Shown: positions 7,251 to 15,228, numbered from the stretch's first letter. The stretch: 62,020 nt of DNA from CALMZN01 sp964540095 (GCA_964540095.1 CAZILH010000002.1:1-62020), one strand, 5' to 3'. Notes: generated by a model not told the origin, from the sequence alone. Numbers and translations are program-made.

Positions 7251-7287
7251 GACTAGAACCTTTCCGAATCCAAGTTGGCGGGTTCGT

Positions 7288-7305
7288 TTGGTCCATGGGG
7301 ACCAA
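7288..7305 (-). promoter_or_regulatory. Leader hairpin of GC-rich island 2
   Basis: TTGGTCC-CCAT-GGACCAA forms a perfect 7-bp stem with a 4-nt loop in the leader. Upstream, AGGAGG at 7330-7335 is not well placed for any start codon. The arrangement could control translation, but this is inference. Confidence 0.45.
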
Positions 7306-7393
7306 TTCCTCCATGAAAAAACGGAAATTCCTCCTTTCTCAAACCATCCTTTAAGGTTTTGGGGCGGGGGTTTTTGATGAACAATAAAGAAAT

Positions 7394-7422
7394 ATTATAT
7401 ATAATTATCGACAAAATGTCAA
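7394..7422 (-). promoter_or_regulatory. Consensus promoter of GC-rich island 2
   Basis: On the minus strand TTGACA (7422-7417) and TATAAT (7399-7394) are separated by exactly 17 bp. The -35 lies in an imperfect inverted repeat (ATTGACA-TTT-TGTCGAT). Confidence 0.85.
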
Positions 7423-7462
7423 TAGCTTACAAAAAATTACACTAAAGTCGAAAAAAATATGG

Positions 7463-7468
7463 TATAAT
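7463..7468 (+). promoter_or_regulatory. Extended -10 promoter, leaderless
   Basis: TGGTATAAT ends 6 nt before the ATG at 7475, so transcription should begin at or next to the start codon. No -35 or ribosome site is visible. Confidence 0.75.
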
Positions 7469-7474
7469 AATGTT

Positions 7475-8206
7475 ATGCGTTTTTTCTATTTTATTTTATA
7501 TATCGCTATATTTATTTTTCCAATTATAGTTCAAGCTCAAGTGTCAGATATAGATACTGATAATGACGGTCTGACTGACGAGCAAGAGCTGAACATTTAT
7601 TTTACTGATCCCAAAAATCCAGACACAGATGGTGATGGTTATTTGGATGGTGAAGAAGTAAAAACCAGTTATTCACCACTTTTTGGTGATAAGAAAAAAT
7701 TAATTCAAGTTGATTCAGACAAGGATTATCTTAACGATGCTTGGGAAATTATTTTGGGTACGGGATTGATGAATCCTGATTCTGATTATGATAAGTTTCT
7801 TGATGGTACAGAAGTGGCGGCTGGTTATGATCCATTAGATTCACAACCAAATAAGCTACCAAAAATTATAAAAGTAAATTTAGCTAAACAAAATTTAACA
7901 TACACTTTTGGAGAAAAAACATTGGGCTCGTTTCCCATTTCCTCGGGAGTAAAAAAACTACCCACACCGCGGGGTAGTTTTACCGTATTATCAAAAATTC
8001 CAGTCAAGCGTTATCTGGGGACCAACTATGACTATCCTAACACCAAATGGAATTTGTCATTCAAAAATGGCTACTATATCCATGGTGCTTACTGGCACAA
8101 CAAATTTGGTCAAACCATGAGTCACGGTTGCGTCAATGTGGCTTATGAAAATATGGAAGCGCTTTATTGGTGGGCGCAAATTGGCACGCCAGTAATTATT
8201 GAGTAA
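7475..8206 (+). CDS. Secreted L,D-transpeptidase with calcium-binding thrombospondin-type-3 repeats
   Basis: 243 residues. A signal peptide (1-21, ending VQAQ) is followed by DxDxDG repeats (about 26-120: DTDNDGLTD, DTDGDGYLDGEE, DSDKDYLND, DSDYDKFLDGTE), a calcium-binding thrombospondin-3-like region. Residues about 130-243 form a YkuD L,D-transpeptidase domain with H203 and the catalytic SHGCVN (C219). The enzyme would crosslink or modify peptidoglycan outside the membrane. The fusion suggests a calcium-stabilised spacer between membrane and wall. The gene is monocistronic, with a leaderless promoter and a terminator at 8260-8288. Confidence 0.92.
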   Translation: MRFFYFILYIAIFIFPIIVQAQVSDIDTDNDGLTDEQELNIYFTDPKNPDTDGDGYLDGEEVKTSYSPLFGDKKKLIQVDSDKDYLNDAWEIILGTGLMNPDSDYDKFLDGTEVAAGYDPLDSQPNKLPKIIKVNLAKQNLTYTFGEKTLGSFPISSGVKKLPTPRGSFTVLSKIPVKRYLGTNYDYPNTKWNLSFKNGYYIHGAYWHNKFGQTMSHGCVNVAYENMEALYWWAQIGTPVIIE

Positions 8207-8207
8207 A

Positions 8208-8534
8208 TTATTTTTTTGCTTTAAGTCGGGGAGTTTTAAATATTGGTAATTCAGCTTGTTGGCCAAGAAATTTCTTGGCCATTTTTTTGCCAGCGGGCGT
8301 GAGCTTGATATGAGTGATAAATAATTTGTGCTGGGTCTTTTGACCAAAGCCCACTAAGTAGCCCTGATTGATTAAACGCTCCAAGCTCTTGGTAATGATA
8401 TTGGCTTGCAGTTTTGTGCTGGGGGTCTTTTTTTTATTGCTATAATATTGAGTCAGCACAGAGCGGCTTAAGCGATTTTTAGTATTTTCACCAGTTTGCC
8501 TAATAATGTATTTTTGTAAGGGAGAGAAGGGCAT
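8208..8534 (-). CDS. Small winged-helix-like protein, hypothetical
   Basis: A 108-residue basic protein. The segment TKSLERLINQGYLVGFGQKT followed by ITHIKLTPAGKKMAK resembles the recognition helix and wing of MarR/PadR-type winged-helix proteins, suggesting DNA binding; this is an inference from pattern only. It converges on the L,D-transpeptidase gene with a 1-bp gap. Its coding sequence contains a 22-bp palindrome that serves as the terminator of the opposite gene. Confidence 0.65.
   Translation of the reverse strand: MPFSPLQKYIIRQTGENTKNRLSRSVLTQYYSNKKKTPSTKLQANIITKSLERLINQGYLVGFGQKTQHKLFITHIKLTPAGKKMAKKFLGQQAELPIFKTPRLKAKK
8260..8288 (+). terminator. Terminator of the L,D-transpeptidase gene, inside the convergent gene
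   Basis: A perfect 22-bp palindrome (8260-8281, arms TGGCCAAGAAA) is followed by seven T residues on the plus strand. It lies 54 bp after the transpeptidase stop and within the coding region of the minus-strand neighbour. Confidence 0.85.
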
Positions 8535-8575
8535 AGTTGTAATATATATAAGTATTATGGCACTTCTGTATAATT

Positions 8576-8706
8576 TGGCAAATAAATTTAATTTGCGGGG
8601 TCATAAATGTTAATCGGAAATTTATAAAATTTAGCATAAATTTATTAATTGTTAGTAATTAAATTTAAGATTTTATATTAATAAAATTTAAAAATTTATT
8701 TAACAA
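8576..8706. repeat. MITE-like AT-rich repeat, copy B
   Basis: The second copy of the element at 6313-6445; 8581-8680 aligns to 6321-6420 at 80 of 100 positions without gaps. Its ends keep only AAATAAATT and AATTTATTT as inverted repeats, so it is the more decayed copy. It lies in the 300-bp spacer upstream of the HU gene; nothing else is evident there except a TATATT-like -10 near 8800. Confidence 0.75.
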
Positions 8707-8835
8707 GTCAAATTTATTTTTTGCGATTTTGTTAGCGTTTACCCTGTGGATAAGTCGGGTGTTTTGACAATTCTTCACATTTCCCAGAAAATATGCTATA
8801 TTTCTAGTGGTAATTAATAATTAACCAATAAATAG

Positions 8836-9117
8836 ATGGCCAAGATGACTAAATCACAATTGCTCGAGGCATTAGCCAATAAGAGCGAATTGTCAAAAAA
8901 GCAGGCAAAAATTGTTTTGGATGTTCTCGTGGAGTTGGCTTACAAAGAAGTCAAAACCAATGGAGAGTTTTCCATGCCTGGTATGGGTAAACTAGTTAAG
9001 AAGCATAGAGCAGCCAGACAAGGCAGGAACCCTGCGACCGGCGCTACTATCAGCATTCCAGCCAAGACTGTGGTGAAATTCAGAGTTGCCAAAGCCGCTA
9101 AGGATGCAATCTTATAA
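8836..9117 (+). CDS. hup: HU family DNA-binding protein
   Basis: A 93-residue nucleoid protein. The N-terminal helices (KMTKSQLLEALANKSELSKKQAK) and the beta-arm region (GKLVKKHRAARQGRNPATG, then KTVVKFRVAKAAKDAI) match HU/IHF. The RNPATG motif carries the DNA-intercalating proline at the arm tip. It acts as a dimer that bends and compacts DNA. The gene is monocistronic and closed by a strong terminator. No ribosome site precedes the start. Confidence 0.94.
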   Translation: MAKMTKSQLLEALANKSELSKKQAKIVLDVLVELAYKEVKTNGEFSMPGMGKLVKKHRAARQGRNPATGATISIPAKTVVKFRVAKAAKDAIL

Positions 9118-9135
9118 GGTATTTTGAGACTTATT

Positions 9136-9166
9136 AAATCCAGCCCTTCTTAAAAGGGCTGGATTT
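9136..9166. terminator. Bidirectional terminator between HU and the convergent membrane gene
   Basis: A 13-bp stem pairs AAATCCAGCCCTT (9136-9148) with AAGGGCTGGATTT (9154-9166). It overlaps the stop codon of the minus-strand gene. Confidence 0.92.
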
Positions 9167-11270
9167 ATTTTAGATAGAGATAGACCATATTAGCGCCATT
9201 GGCTATGGGTATTATTTCATCAGCGCTAGCACTAGCTTGCTGGTTGGCAGATTTGCTGGAGTGCCAATAATTGTTTACTACTAGGTATAGGCGTTTTACT
9301 TGGGCTTTGTCCATGGCTTGCTTAGCTGTTTGACGACTAGCTTCACCCTCAATCATTGTCAAAAATTCTTGATAGATATTGTTGTTGCCCAAGGGCATAG
9401 AATAGAAAAAATTATCATTATAATAATTAGCAAAGCCAAGTTCGTGAATAGCGGCCGCACCAACCATTTGATTGGCTAGAACCACATAGGGTTCACCTTT
9501 GGCGTCTGCTTCAATATATTGGACAGTTTGTAGATCAGCCGCGGTCACATTGGCGCTTTTGGTGTTTAAATAACGGTCATAGACAGGATAAGAAAAATAA
9601 GTACTGACTAAGAGCGCCAGAGTGACAATGACTGAGATCCAAACACCATTTATTATGGTCGGCTGTTTTTTGATGTAATGATGGAATAAGTAATAAAAGG
9701 TTGTTAAAAAAATCGGCAAAGCGCACAAAGCAATTAAAAAAAGAATGCGATTGGGATAGTCGTCTTTTTGGTAAGAAATTTGTAGATTAAAATTAATAAA
9801 ACTTTTGGTCAAGATATAGTTGCTGAGCAAGATGCCCAGTAGAATCAGTTGATTCCTAAAAAAAGTAATTTTGTGGTTGGCTAGTATGAGGTAGAGCCCT
9901 ATGATGGCAACCATAAAGTAAATTAGAGCCATATTTTGTCCTATATTGTGTAGCCAGTCAAAAGGAAAATCATAATTTTGTACCCAAGTGGCTGTCAAAT
10001 TTGGCCAGGGCCACTTCAGTGGTTGGTTGATGATATTATTAATCGGCACACCATTGACCCACTGATAAACTCCCAAGAAAATTGGTAGGGTAATTGCGGA
10101 AAAAGAGTAAATAATAATATTAATTATTTTTTTTAAATTTCTTGATTTTAATAAATAATCAAAAGATAAAATAAAAGCCATAAAAAATAGAGGAATACCA
10201 GAAATAGGATGGATGGTCAGAGCTATGAGGGCCAAAATAAAACTAAACCAAAATGGTATTTCATTTTTTCTAAGTTCGGGAGCAATAAATACCACCAAAA
10301 CCATAAAAAGAAATGATACGCTTTGCGGGCTGGTCATAATAAAATAACTAAAGCCAACCAAGGAGCTTAACAAAACACCCAAATAGCTCATGCGGTAGGA
10401 CCACTTGAAACTGTGGCGTAAGCCATAAAATATACTGCTCGGCCAGAGCAAAGAAAATAACACGGGTAATAATAATTTATTCACTGCCAAGACATCGACT
10501 TGCCATAATTTGCTCAAAAATAAACTCAAGCCATATTGACCAACATAGATATAGAGGCGGGGCTGTATAGTGCCAGTATCTTCAATAATTTTTAAAGTGG
10601 CACCATGTATAAAAGAGTCATAGCCATAGCCCAAGCGATACAGGATAAGTGCTATACTGCTCAGTAGTAAAAAGTGCGCTACAATCAAATAAATATTTTT
10701 GCTACTTTTTTTGTTCAAAATAGTCCAGACCAAGGCCAAATTACTTATTCCCAATAGCCACCAGAATTTGAAGCTGACCAGTTCCCAAGGAGAGCGGATC
10801 AGGCCAGAGCTGGCCTTGTGGAATAGATAGTAGACCAACAAGGCGTCAATAAGTAAAACTAAGCAGGGGAGAATCAAATTTTTCCAATTATTTGGTTGCC
10901 AAATTTTTAAGCTAAAATTTTCTAGAAAAATATGCTCTTTTTTACCAAAAAAGGAAAGTAGTTCTATAACTAGCGGTATGGTGAGTAGGGTCAGTAAAAA
11001 AACAGCTAAGTTTATTTTGTAAAGATGGTAGGCGATGGTGTAAGTGGCGCAAACCACAGCCATGATCAAAAGCAGGCCAAAGAGATTTTTTAATCCCTGA
11101 TGGACTCGGGGGAAAAATATATCGGCCGCTTTTTTGCTGTTGTACCACAAAAAAATCACTCCTACTATAATTCCCAAAACCGTTGATTTGAATAAAAAAA
11201 TATTGACCAAAATTAAGATCAATAATAGTATTTGCCAGGCATTATGTTGTGGTCGGCTGAAAGTAAGCAT
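9165..11270 (-). CDS. Large polytopic membrane protein, glycosyltransferase-like, hypothetical
   Basis: About 701 residues with a dozen or more transmembrane helices spread over residues 15-530, then a soluble C-terminal part (about 540-700). This resembles GT-C type membrane glycosyltransferases or oligosaccharide-handling proteins, but I see no diagnostic catalytic motif. The ATG at 11270 is preferred: upstream starts (TTG 11309, ATG 11306) fall in a structured leader. The leader is unusually long (about 195 nt) and holds two similar hairpin blocks that may regulate it. No operon partner lies on this strand. Confidence 0.75.
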   Translation of the reverse strand: MLTFSRPQHNAWQILLLILILVNIFLFKSTVLGIIVGVIFLWYNSKKAADIFFPRVHQGLKNLFGLLLIMAVVCATYTIAYHLYKINLAVFLLTLLTIPLVIELLSFFGKKEHIFLENFSLKIWQPNNWKNLILPCLVLLIDALLVYYLFHKASSGLIRSPWELVSFKFWWLLGISNLALVWTILNKKSSKNIYLIVAHFLLLSSIALILYRLGYGYDSFIHGATLKIIEDTGTIQPRLYIYVGQYGLSLFLSKLWQVDVLAVNKLLLPVLFSLLWPSSIFYGLRHSFKWSYRMSYLGVLLSSLVGFSYFIMTSPQSVSFLFMVLVVFIAPELRKNEIPFWFSFILALIALTIHPISGIPLFFMAFILSFDYLLKSRNLKKIINIIIYSFSAITLPIFLGVYQWVNGVPINNIINQPLKWPWPNLTATWVQNYDFPFDWLHNIGQNMALIYFMVAIIGLYLILANHKITFFRNQLILLGILLSNYILTKSFINFNLQISYQKDDYPNRILFLIALCALPIFLTTFYYLFHHYIKKQPTIINGVWISVIVTLALLVSTYFSYPVYDRYLNTKSANVTAADLQTVQYIEADAKGEPYVVLANQMVGAAAIHELGFANYYNDNFFYSMPLGNNNIYQEFLTMIEGEASRQTAKQAMDKAQVKRLYLVVNNYWHSSKSANQQASASADEIIPIANGANMVYLYLK

Positions 11271-11299
11271 CTTGGAAATTGATTGGAAATTTGCACGCC

Positions 11300-11460
11300 G
11301 CCGCATCAAGCCACGATGCTCGACACTTAGGGAAGGATAGCGGCCTATAAAAAAGTTTAATTTGTTAATTAAAGTTTGCTTTGGCGTGCGAGATGTGGTT
11401 ATATCAAACTTTATAATTAAATCGGCAAGACCCGATGCTTAACATTGGGGTAGAGCTAAT
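11300..11460 (-). promoter_or_regulatory. Long 5' leader with two related hairpin blocks (candidate cis-regulatory RNA)
   Basis: On the minus strand two blocks about 116 bp apart share the pattern CCC-N-AA-TGT-NN-AGCATCG-N-G-N-CTTG. Each folds as a small hairpin: ATCGG/CCGAT in the upstream block and GCATC/GATGC in the downstream block, both with a loop containing CTT. Between them a stem pairs AATTATAAAGTTT-like and AAACTTTAATT arms. A -10-like TAAAAT lies near 11480. No known riboswitch class matches. Confidence 0.45.
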
Positions 11461-11517
11461 TTATTGACAGGTATATTTTACGCTTTTTTAGCCCTTCTGT
11501 AAACCAAGAACTTCTGC

Positions 11518-11523
11518 TAAAAT
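11518..11523 (+). promoter_or_regulatory. Extended -10 promoter, leaderless
   Basis: TGCTAAAAT ends 6 nt before the ATG at 11530, with no -35 or ribosome site. Confidence 0.7.
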
Positions 11524-11529
11524 ATAGCT

Positions 11530-12033
11530 ATGAAATTAAGGAAAATCTCCATTGTTTTATTGTTTCGGGGTTTGTGGATAATTTTGGCCATGGCTTTGCT
11601 GCTTTTTGTCATTTCCCGCAACATTTATACTGGTCGCATTTTGGCTTACAAAATTGACTTTGAGGACAACAGCACCCCTAATTATCGTGGCTGGTATCCA
11701 AATACTAGGACTAGCTATGATTTTAATGATCAAAAACTCTACATTCAGGGCGAACCCGTCTATCTCAAGGTCTATTTGCCGACTAAATTTGATGTTATGT
11801 CCGTCAAGGGTTCGTGGAGTATGTCTAGCTCTACTGTGCGGCTTGGCCTGAAGCAGGCGGATGATTCTTGGTTTTATAAAGATATGGACCAGAGTGTTTG
11901 GTCAGCTAATTTTGACTTGCAACAAGCCAAAATATACCGTAAGCAAATAGAGCTAATGATTTCCATTCCTGATTACAAGGCAGAAGAAAATATATATTTA
12001 GATAACAATTGGCAGATAGAATTCAAAAAATGA
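11530..12033 (+). CDS. Membrane-anchored extracytoplasmic protein, hypothetical
   Basis: 167 residues. One N-terminal transmembrane helix (about 8-29) is followed by a soluble, beta-rich domain with many aromatic residues (YKIDFED, NYRGWYPNT, DDSWFYKDMD). The layout suggests a carbohydrate-binding or galactose-binding-like fold outside the membrane, but no family is recognised. It is transcribed divergently from the large membrane protein gene, and the next small gene starts inside its stop codon (ATGA), so they are translationally coupled. Confidence 0.7.
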   Translation: MKLRKISIVLLFRGLWIILAMALLLFVISRNIYTGRILAYKIDFEDNSTPNYRGWYPNTRTSYDFNDQKLYIQGEPVYLKVYLPTKFDVMSVKGSWSMSSSTVRLGLKQADDSWFYKDMDQSVWSANFDLQQAKIYRKQIELMISIPDYKAEENIYLDNNWQIEFKK

Positions 12034-12206
12034 ATAATAGAAAAATAATAATCAAAGATTTTTTTAATACAGCTTTTATTACTTGGCTGTTGCTTTTGGT
12101 TTATGAATTATTAAGCCCCGGAGCAGTACAACGCTACATAAATTTAGAATATTATTTTTATTTTTTGTTGTTAATTTTTGTGTTTCGTCAAATTTTAAAA
12201 TTTTAA
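12030..12206 (+). CDS. Small membrane protein, hypothetical
   Basis: A 58-residue protein with two hydrophobic helices (about 10-27 and 37-55). Its ATG overlaps the preceding stop codon by ATGA, which supports co-translation. An alternative TTG seven codons upstream is less likely. No family is recognised. Confidence 0.6.
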   Translation: MNNRKIIIKDFFNTAFITWLLLLVYELLSPGAVQRYINLEYYFYFLLLIFVFRQILKF

Positions 12207-12225
12207 TTAATTCCACATTTTGTGG

Positions 12226-12231
12226 TATAAT
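12226..12231 (+). promoter_or_regulatory. Extended -10 promoter, leaderless
   Basis: TGTGGTATAAT ends 6 nt before the ATG at 12238. A small inverted repeat CCACATTTTGTGG overlaps the upstream edge. Confidence 0.75.
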
Positions 12232-12237
12232 ATAGCT

Positions 12238-12318
12238 ATGTATAAAAAGACCAAGGTTGCTTTGAAGAAGCAGAGAAAAAATAAAGGAAAAAAAGTTTCT
12301 AACGTGCGTTATCGTTAA
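12238..12318 (+). CDS. 26-residue highly basic peptide
   Basis: A short ORF with 12 of 26 residues lysine or arginine: MYKKTKVALKKQRKNKGKK followed by VSNVRYR. It has one of the best extended -10 boxes in the window, directly in front of its start codon, and lies 7 bp upstream of the MurG-like gene. The composition fits an RNA-binding or ribosome-associated mini-protein, or a translated leader for the next gene. I recognise no family. Confidence 0.5.
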   Translation: MYKKTKVALKKQRKNKGKKVSNVRYR

Positions 12319-12325
12319 GACTAAA

Positions 12326-13648
12326 ATGGAAAAACAAAAACAAAAAATGTACGTGGTGGCTGTCGATATGGGGTATGGCCATCAGCGTGCGGCCTATCCG
12401 TTTATAGCTTCCAGCCAAAACGGTGTTATTAACGCTAATCATTATGCGGGCATTAGCCGTCGTGAAGAGAGATCCTGGAATAGTGGACGTTTTTGGTACG
12501 AATTAATTTCTCGTTTTAAAAATGTTCCCTTGATTGGCAGTCTTTCTTTCAAAATCATGGATCATTTCCAGGAGATTGATCCTTTTTATCCTAAGCGTGA
12601 TTTATCAAAGATTTCTCAACAATTGGTTTGGTTTTATAAAAAAGTCAAAGATGGTCTGGGTAAAGCGTTAATTGATGAATTAAACAAAAAACCCCTGCCA
12701 TTTTTGACTACTTTTTTTGTGGCCGCTTATTTTGCCGAATATCACGGCTATAAAGATAAGATATATTTGGCTGTTTGTGATGCTGATGTGGCTCGGGCTT
12801 GGGCTCCAGTCAATCCTTCCAAAAGCCGTATAATATATTTGGCGCCAAATAAAAGAGTAAAAAATAGATTAAGACTTTATGGTGTCAGAGAGAGTCATAT
12901 TTATGTGACTGGTTTTCCTTTGCCCAAGGAAAATATCGGTGGCTATAAGTCCAATATTTTGCGGCATGATTTGAAAGCGCGTTTATACAATCTTGATCCC
13001 AGGGGAGTTTATCGCAAAAAATACGCCAAAGTCATAGAAGATTATTTGTGTCCAGTCAGAGAAATAAAAAAGAAACATCCTTTGACTATTACTTTTGCGG
13101 TCGGTGGTGCTGGCGCCCAAAGAGATATTGGGGTGATGATACTCCAGCGTCTGAAAAAACACTTGAAAAAAGGTAAAGTCAGGTTAAATTTAGTGGCTGG
13201 CGCTCGCAATGATGTTTATTTATATTTTGAAAAGGCCTTGAAATACAACAACTTGGCCAACACCAAGAATGTACGCATTATTTACGCCGAAGATAAAGTA
13301 GAGTATTTCAAAATTTTTAATGAGGCCTTACGCACTACTGATGTTTTGTGGACCAAGCCCTCGGAGCTGACTTTTTATTGTGGCTTGGGTATACCAATCA
13401 TTATTTCTGAGCCAGTGGGTTCCCAAGAGCAGTACAACAGGGATTGGCTATTCAATATCGGCGCGGGTATTGATAGTCCAGATCCTCGTTATGTTGATGA
13501 GTGGTTGTTTGATTTTTTGGATTCGGGCTGGCTAGCCGAAGCCGCTATGGAGGGCTTTTTGGATGCACCCAAACACGGTACCTATAATATTGAAAATATA
13601 GTTTTACGCGGTAAAATCACGGAAATAGACGAGGTGCATTTGCTCTAA
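12326..13648 (+). CDS. MurG/diacylglycerol-glucosyltransferase-like GT-B fold protein (DUF6938-like)
   Basis: A 440-residue soluble protein. The N-terminus YVVAVDMGYGHQRAA resembles the GxGH start of MGDG synthase and MurG-like GT-B enzymes. The C-terminal half has ITFAVGGAGAQRD (about 255-267), as at the beginning of a second Rossmann domain, and a donor-site-like region with SEPVGSQEQYN. A role in transferring sugar to a lipid or envelope acceptor is inferred; catalytic residues are not identified. It probably shares a transcript with the basic peptide and the downstream OLD nuclease gene (3-bp gap). Confidence 0.65.
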   Translation: MEKQKQKMYVVAVDMGYGHQRAAYPFIASSQNGVINANHYAGISRREERSWNSGRFWYELISRFKNVPLIGSLSFKIMDHFQEIDPFYPKRDLSKISQQLVWFYKKVKDGLGKALIDELNKKPLPFLTTFFVAAYFAEYHGYKDKIYLAVCDADVARAWAPVNPSKSRIIYLAPNKRVKNRLRLYGVRESHIYVTGFPLPKENIGGYKSNILRHDLKARLYNLDPRGVYRKKYAKVIEDYLCPVREIKKKHPLTITFAVGGAGAQRDIGVMILQRLKKHLKKGKVRLNLVAGARNDVYLYFEKALKYNNLANTKNVRIIYAEDKVEYFKIFNEALRTTDVLWTKPSELTFYCGLGIPIIISEPVGSQEQYNRDWLFNIGAGIDSPDPRYVDEWLFDFLDSGWLAEAAMEGFLDAPKHGTYNIENIVLRGKITEIDEVHLL

Positions 13649-13651
13649 AAT

Positions 13652-14998
13652 ATGATTATTGAACAAGCCAAAATTAATTGTTACAAAAGCATTAAGCAGT
13701 CCATACTGCTTAATCTTCATAAAATTAACATTATTATTGGCCAAAATAATTCAGGTAAAAGTAATATTTTGGACGCTATCCAGTTTGCCCTGCAAGCTCC
13801 GGGTCAAACCAGTAGTATTTTTTACGAAAAAACTGACTTGGAGCTCAAAGTTTTTTTTAATCCCGAGGAACAAAATAGATGGCAATTGCCTGAGCCGAGT
13901 GGTATTTTTGTTCAAAAAAAAAGCGATCGCGAATTAAAATTTACCAGGCAGACCTTGCCTTACAATAGCGCTTTAAGCAAAATATTGAGTCCGCAAGTCA
14001 AGAGATTGGACGAGGAGGCCTTTGCTAATTATCATCAGATTGAGATTGACTACCGCAGTTTGCAACACTTCCCAGGGTTTTATCTGCGTTTTCAGGAAAA
14101 TTTGAAAAAACATTTTCCCAAAATATTGGCCTCACATAATGCTTTGGATATCAATTATGAAGGTGACGGTCTTTATGAAGGGGACAGGCGAGTGACGATT
14201 GATCGCTTGGGTTCTGGTTTTCGGCGGATATTTATCATGTTGCTATATATTTTCCATCCCAGTTTTCAGCTAGTGTTGATCGATGAACCCGAAACCCATT
14301 TGCATCCGGCTTTGCAGGAGCGACTCTTGTGGGCTATGCAAAATAGCGATGCTGGGCAAATTATTTTTACCACGCATTCGCCGCTTTTTCTGACACCCAT
14401 GACTTTACCGCAAGTTGTGCGAGTAAGCAAAGATGAGAAATCAACCAAAGCATATGGCATTTCTCATGTTGGTGACACTCACGGCTATTATGATCCTCAG
14501 CGCTTACTGCAAGAGTTGAACGCTGACAATTTAGAAATGTTTTTTGCCGATGAAGTTGTCATGGTTGAAGGAATGTCCGACAAATTATTATTGCGCGGTT
14601 TGATTGATCATTTTTATGAGGGAGACAAGGATATAAAAGTTGTCCAGACTCATGGCAAGGGTAATATGAAAGTTTATATTGATCTTTTGAAAATGTTTGA
14701 AATACCATATCGCATTATCATGGATAGAGATGTTTTCAATCACGATGATTTGTTTGAATTACTGGCTCATTTGAAAATTCATCTGCCCAAGATGTCTCAA
14801 GATGAGCTTATTAAAGAGTTGAAAAAAAGTAATGTTTATATTTTTCCCAATGGCGACCTAGAAGCCAACTATCCAAGAAGATACCAAAAAGATAAAAGTA
14901 AATCGCTCAATGCTTTGCGAGCCGCCAATAGAATATCCCCAGAAGATTTTCTGTCAAACAACATGAGTAATTTGCGGGAAATAATAAATGGTTTGTAA
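13652..14998 (+). CDS. OLD family ATP-dependent nuclease (AAA ATPase with TOPRIM domain)
   Basis: 448 residues. Walker A is GQNNSGKSN (30-38); the ABC/SMC-like ATPase core follows, with Walker B in LVLIDEPETHLHP (about 207-219) and a switch histidine in FTTHSPLFL. The C-terminal third is a TOPRIM domain with VMVEGMSDKLLL (conserved glutamate) and RIIMDRDVF. OLD proteins are DNA nucleases found in phage defence (Gabija GajA-like) and DNA metabolism. No UvrD-like partner is adjacent, so it is a stand-alone OLD. The start is 3 bp after the preceding gene. Confidence 0.9.
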   Translation: MIIEQAKINCYKSIKQSILLNLHKINIIIGQNNSGKSNILDAIQFALQAPGQTSSIFYEKTDLELKVFFNPEEQNRWQLPEPSGIFVQKKSDRELKFTRQTLPYNSALSKILSPQVKRLDEEAFANYHQIEIDYRSLQHFPGFYLRFQENLKKHFPKILASHNALDINYEGDGLYEGDRRVTIDRLGSGFRRIFIMLLYIFHPSFQLVLIDEPETHLHPALQERLLWAMQNSDAGQIIFTTHSPLFLTPMTLPQVVRVSKDEKSTKAYGISHVGDTHGYYDPQRLLQELNADNLEMFFADEVVMVEGMSDKLLLRGLIDHFYEGDKDIKVVQTHGKGNMKVYIDLLKMFEIPYRIIMDRDVFNHDDLFELLAHLKIHLPKMSQDELIKELKKSNVYIFPNGDLEANYPRRYQKDKSKSLNALRAANRISPEDFLSNNMSNLREIINGL

Positions 14999-15024
14999 AT
15001 TAAAAAAATCTAGCGGATGACTAG

Positions 15025-15062
15025 AAAAAAAGGGGGGGAGCCGACTGCGTAGTCGACTCCCC
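15025..15062 (-). terminator. Terminator of GC-rich island 3
   Basis: On the minus strand GGGGAGTCGACT pairs with AGTCGGCTCCCC (12 bp, one G-T) around a 4-nt loop and is followed by a C run and seven T residues. Confidence 0.92.
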
Positions 15063-15169
15063 GTACAAGGAAGGTTCGAAGGCGTTTTTTGGGGGCCATG
15101 CTAAGGTTAGCCCTTACGGCTGGTCTCGCGGCATTTGGCGCCTCCCATGTGGGGTGGCAGCAGGTATCC

Positions 15170-15214
15170 GCGAGGCGTCGCTTCGCTACTCAACCGAGTA
15201 GGTGTTTGCCTCGC
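15170..15214 (-). ncRNA. Structured 3' region of GC-rich island 3 (candidate small RNA)
   Basis: Outer arms GCGAGGC and GCCTCGC enclose a perfect inner hairpin CTACTC-GGTT-GAGTAG. It lies between the 38-codon ORF and the terminator, in 165 bp that hold no convincing ORF. The transcript from 15404 to 15025 is thus mostly non-coding. Confidence 0.4.
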
Positions 15215-15228
15215 CAGCGCCGAGTTCG

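Noticed and set aside
6883..7256. Plus-strand ORFs in GC-rich island 2
   Set aside because: High GC opens many frames. The promoter, leader and terminator all point to the minus strand, and no ribosome site precedes the plus-strand starts.
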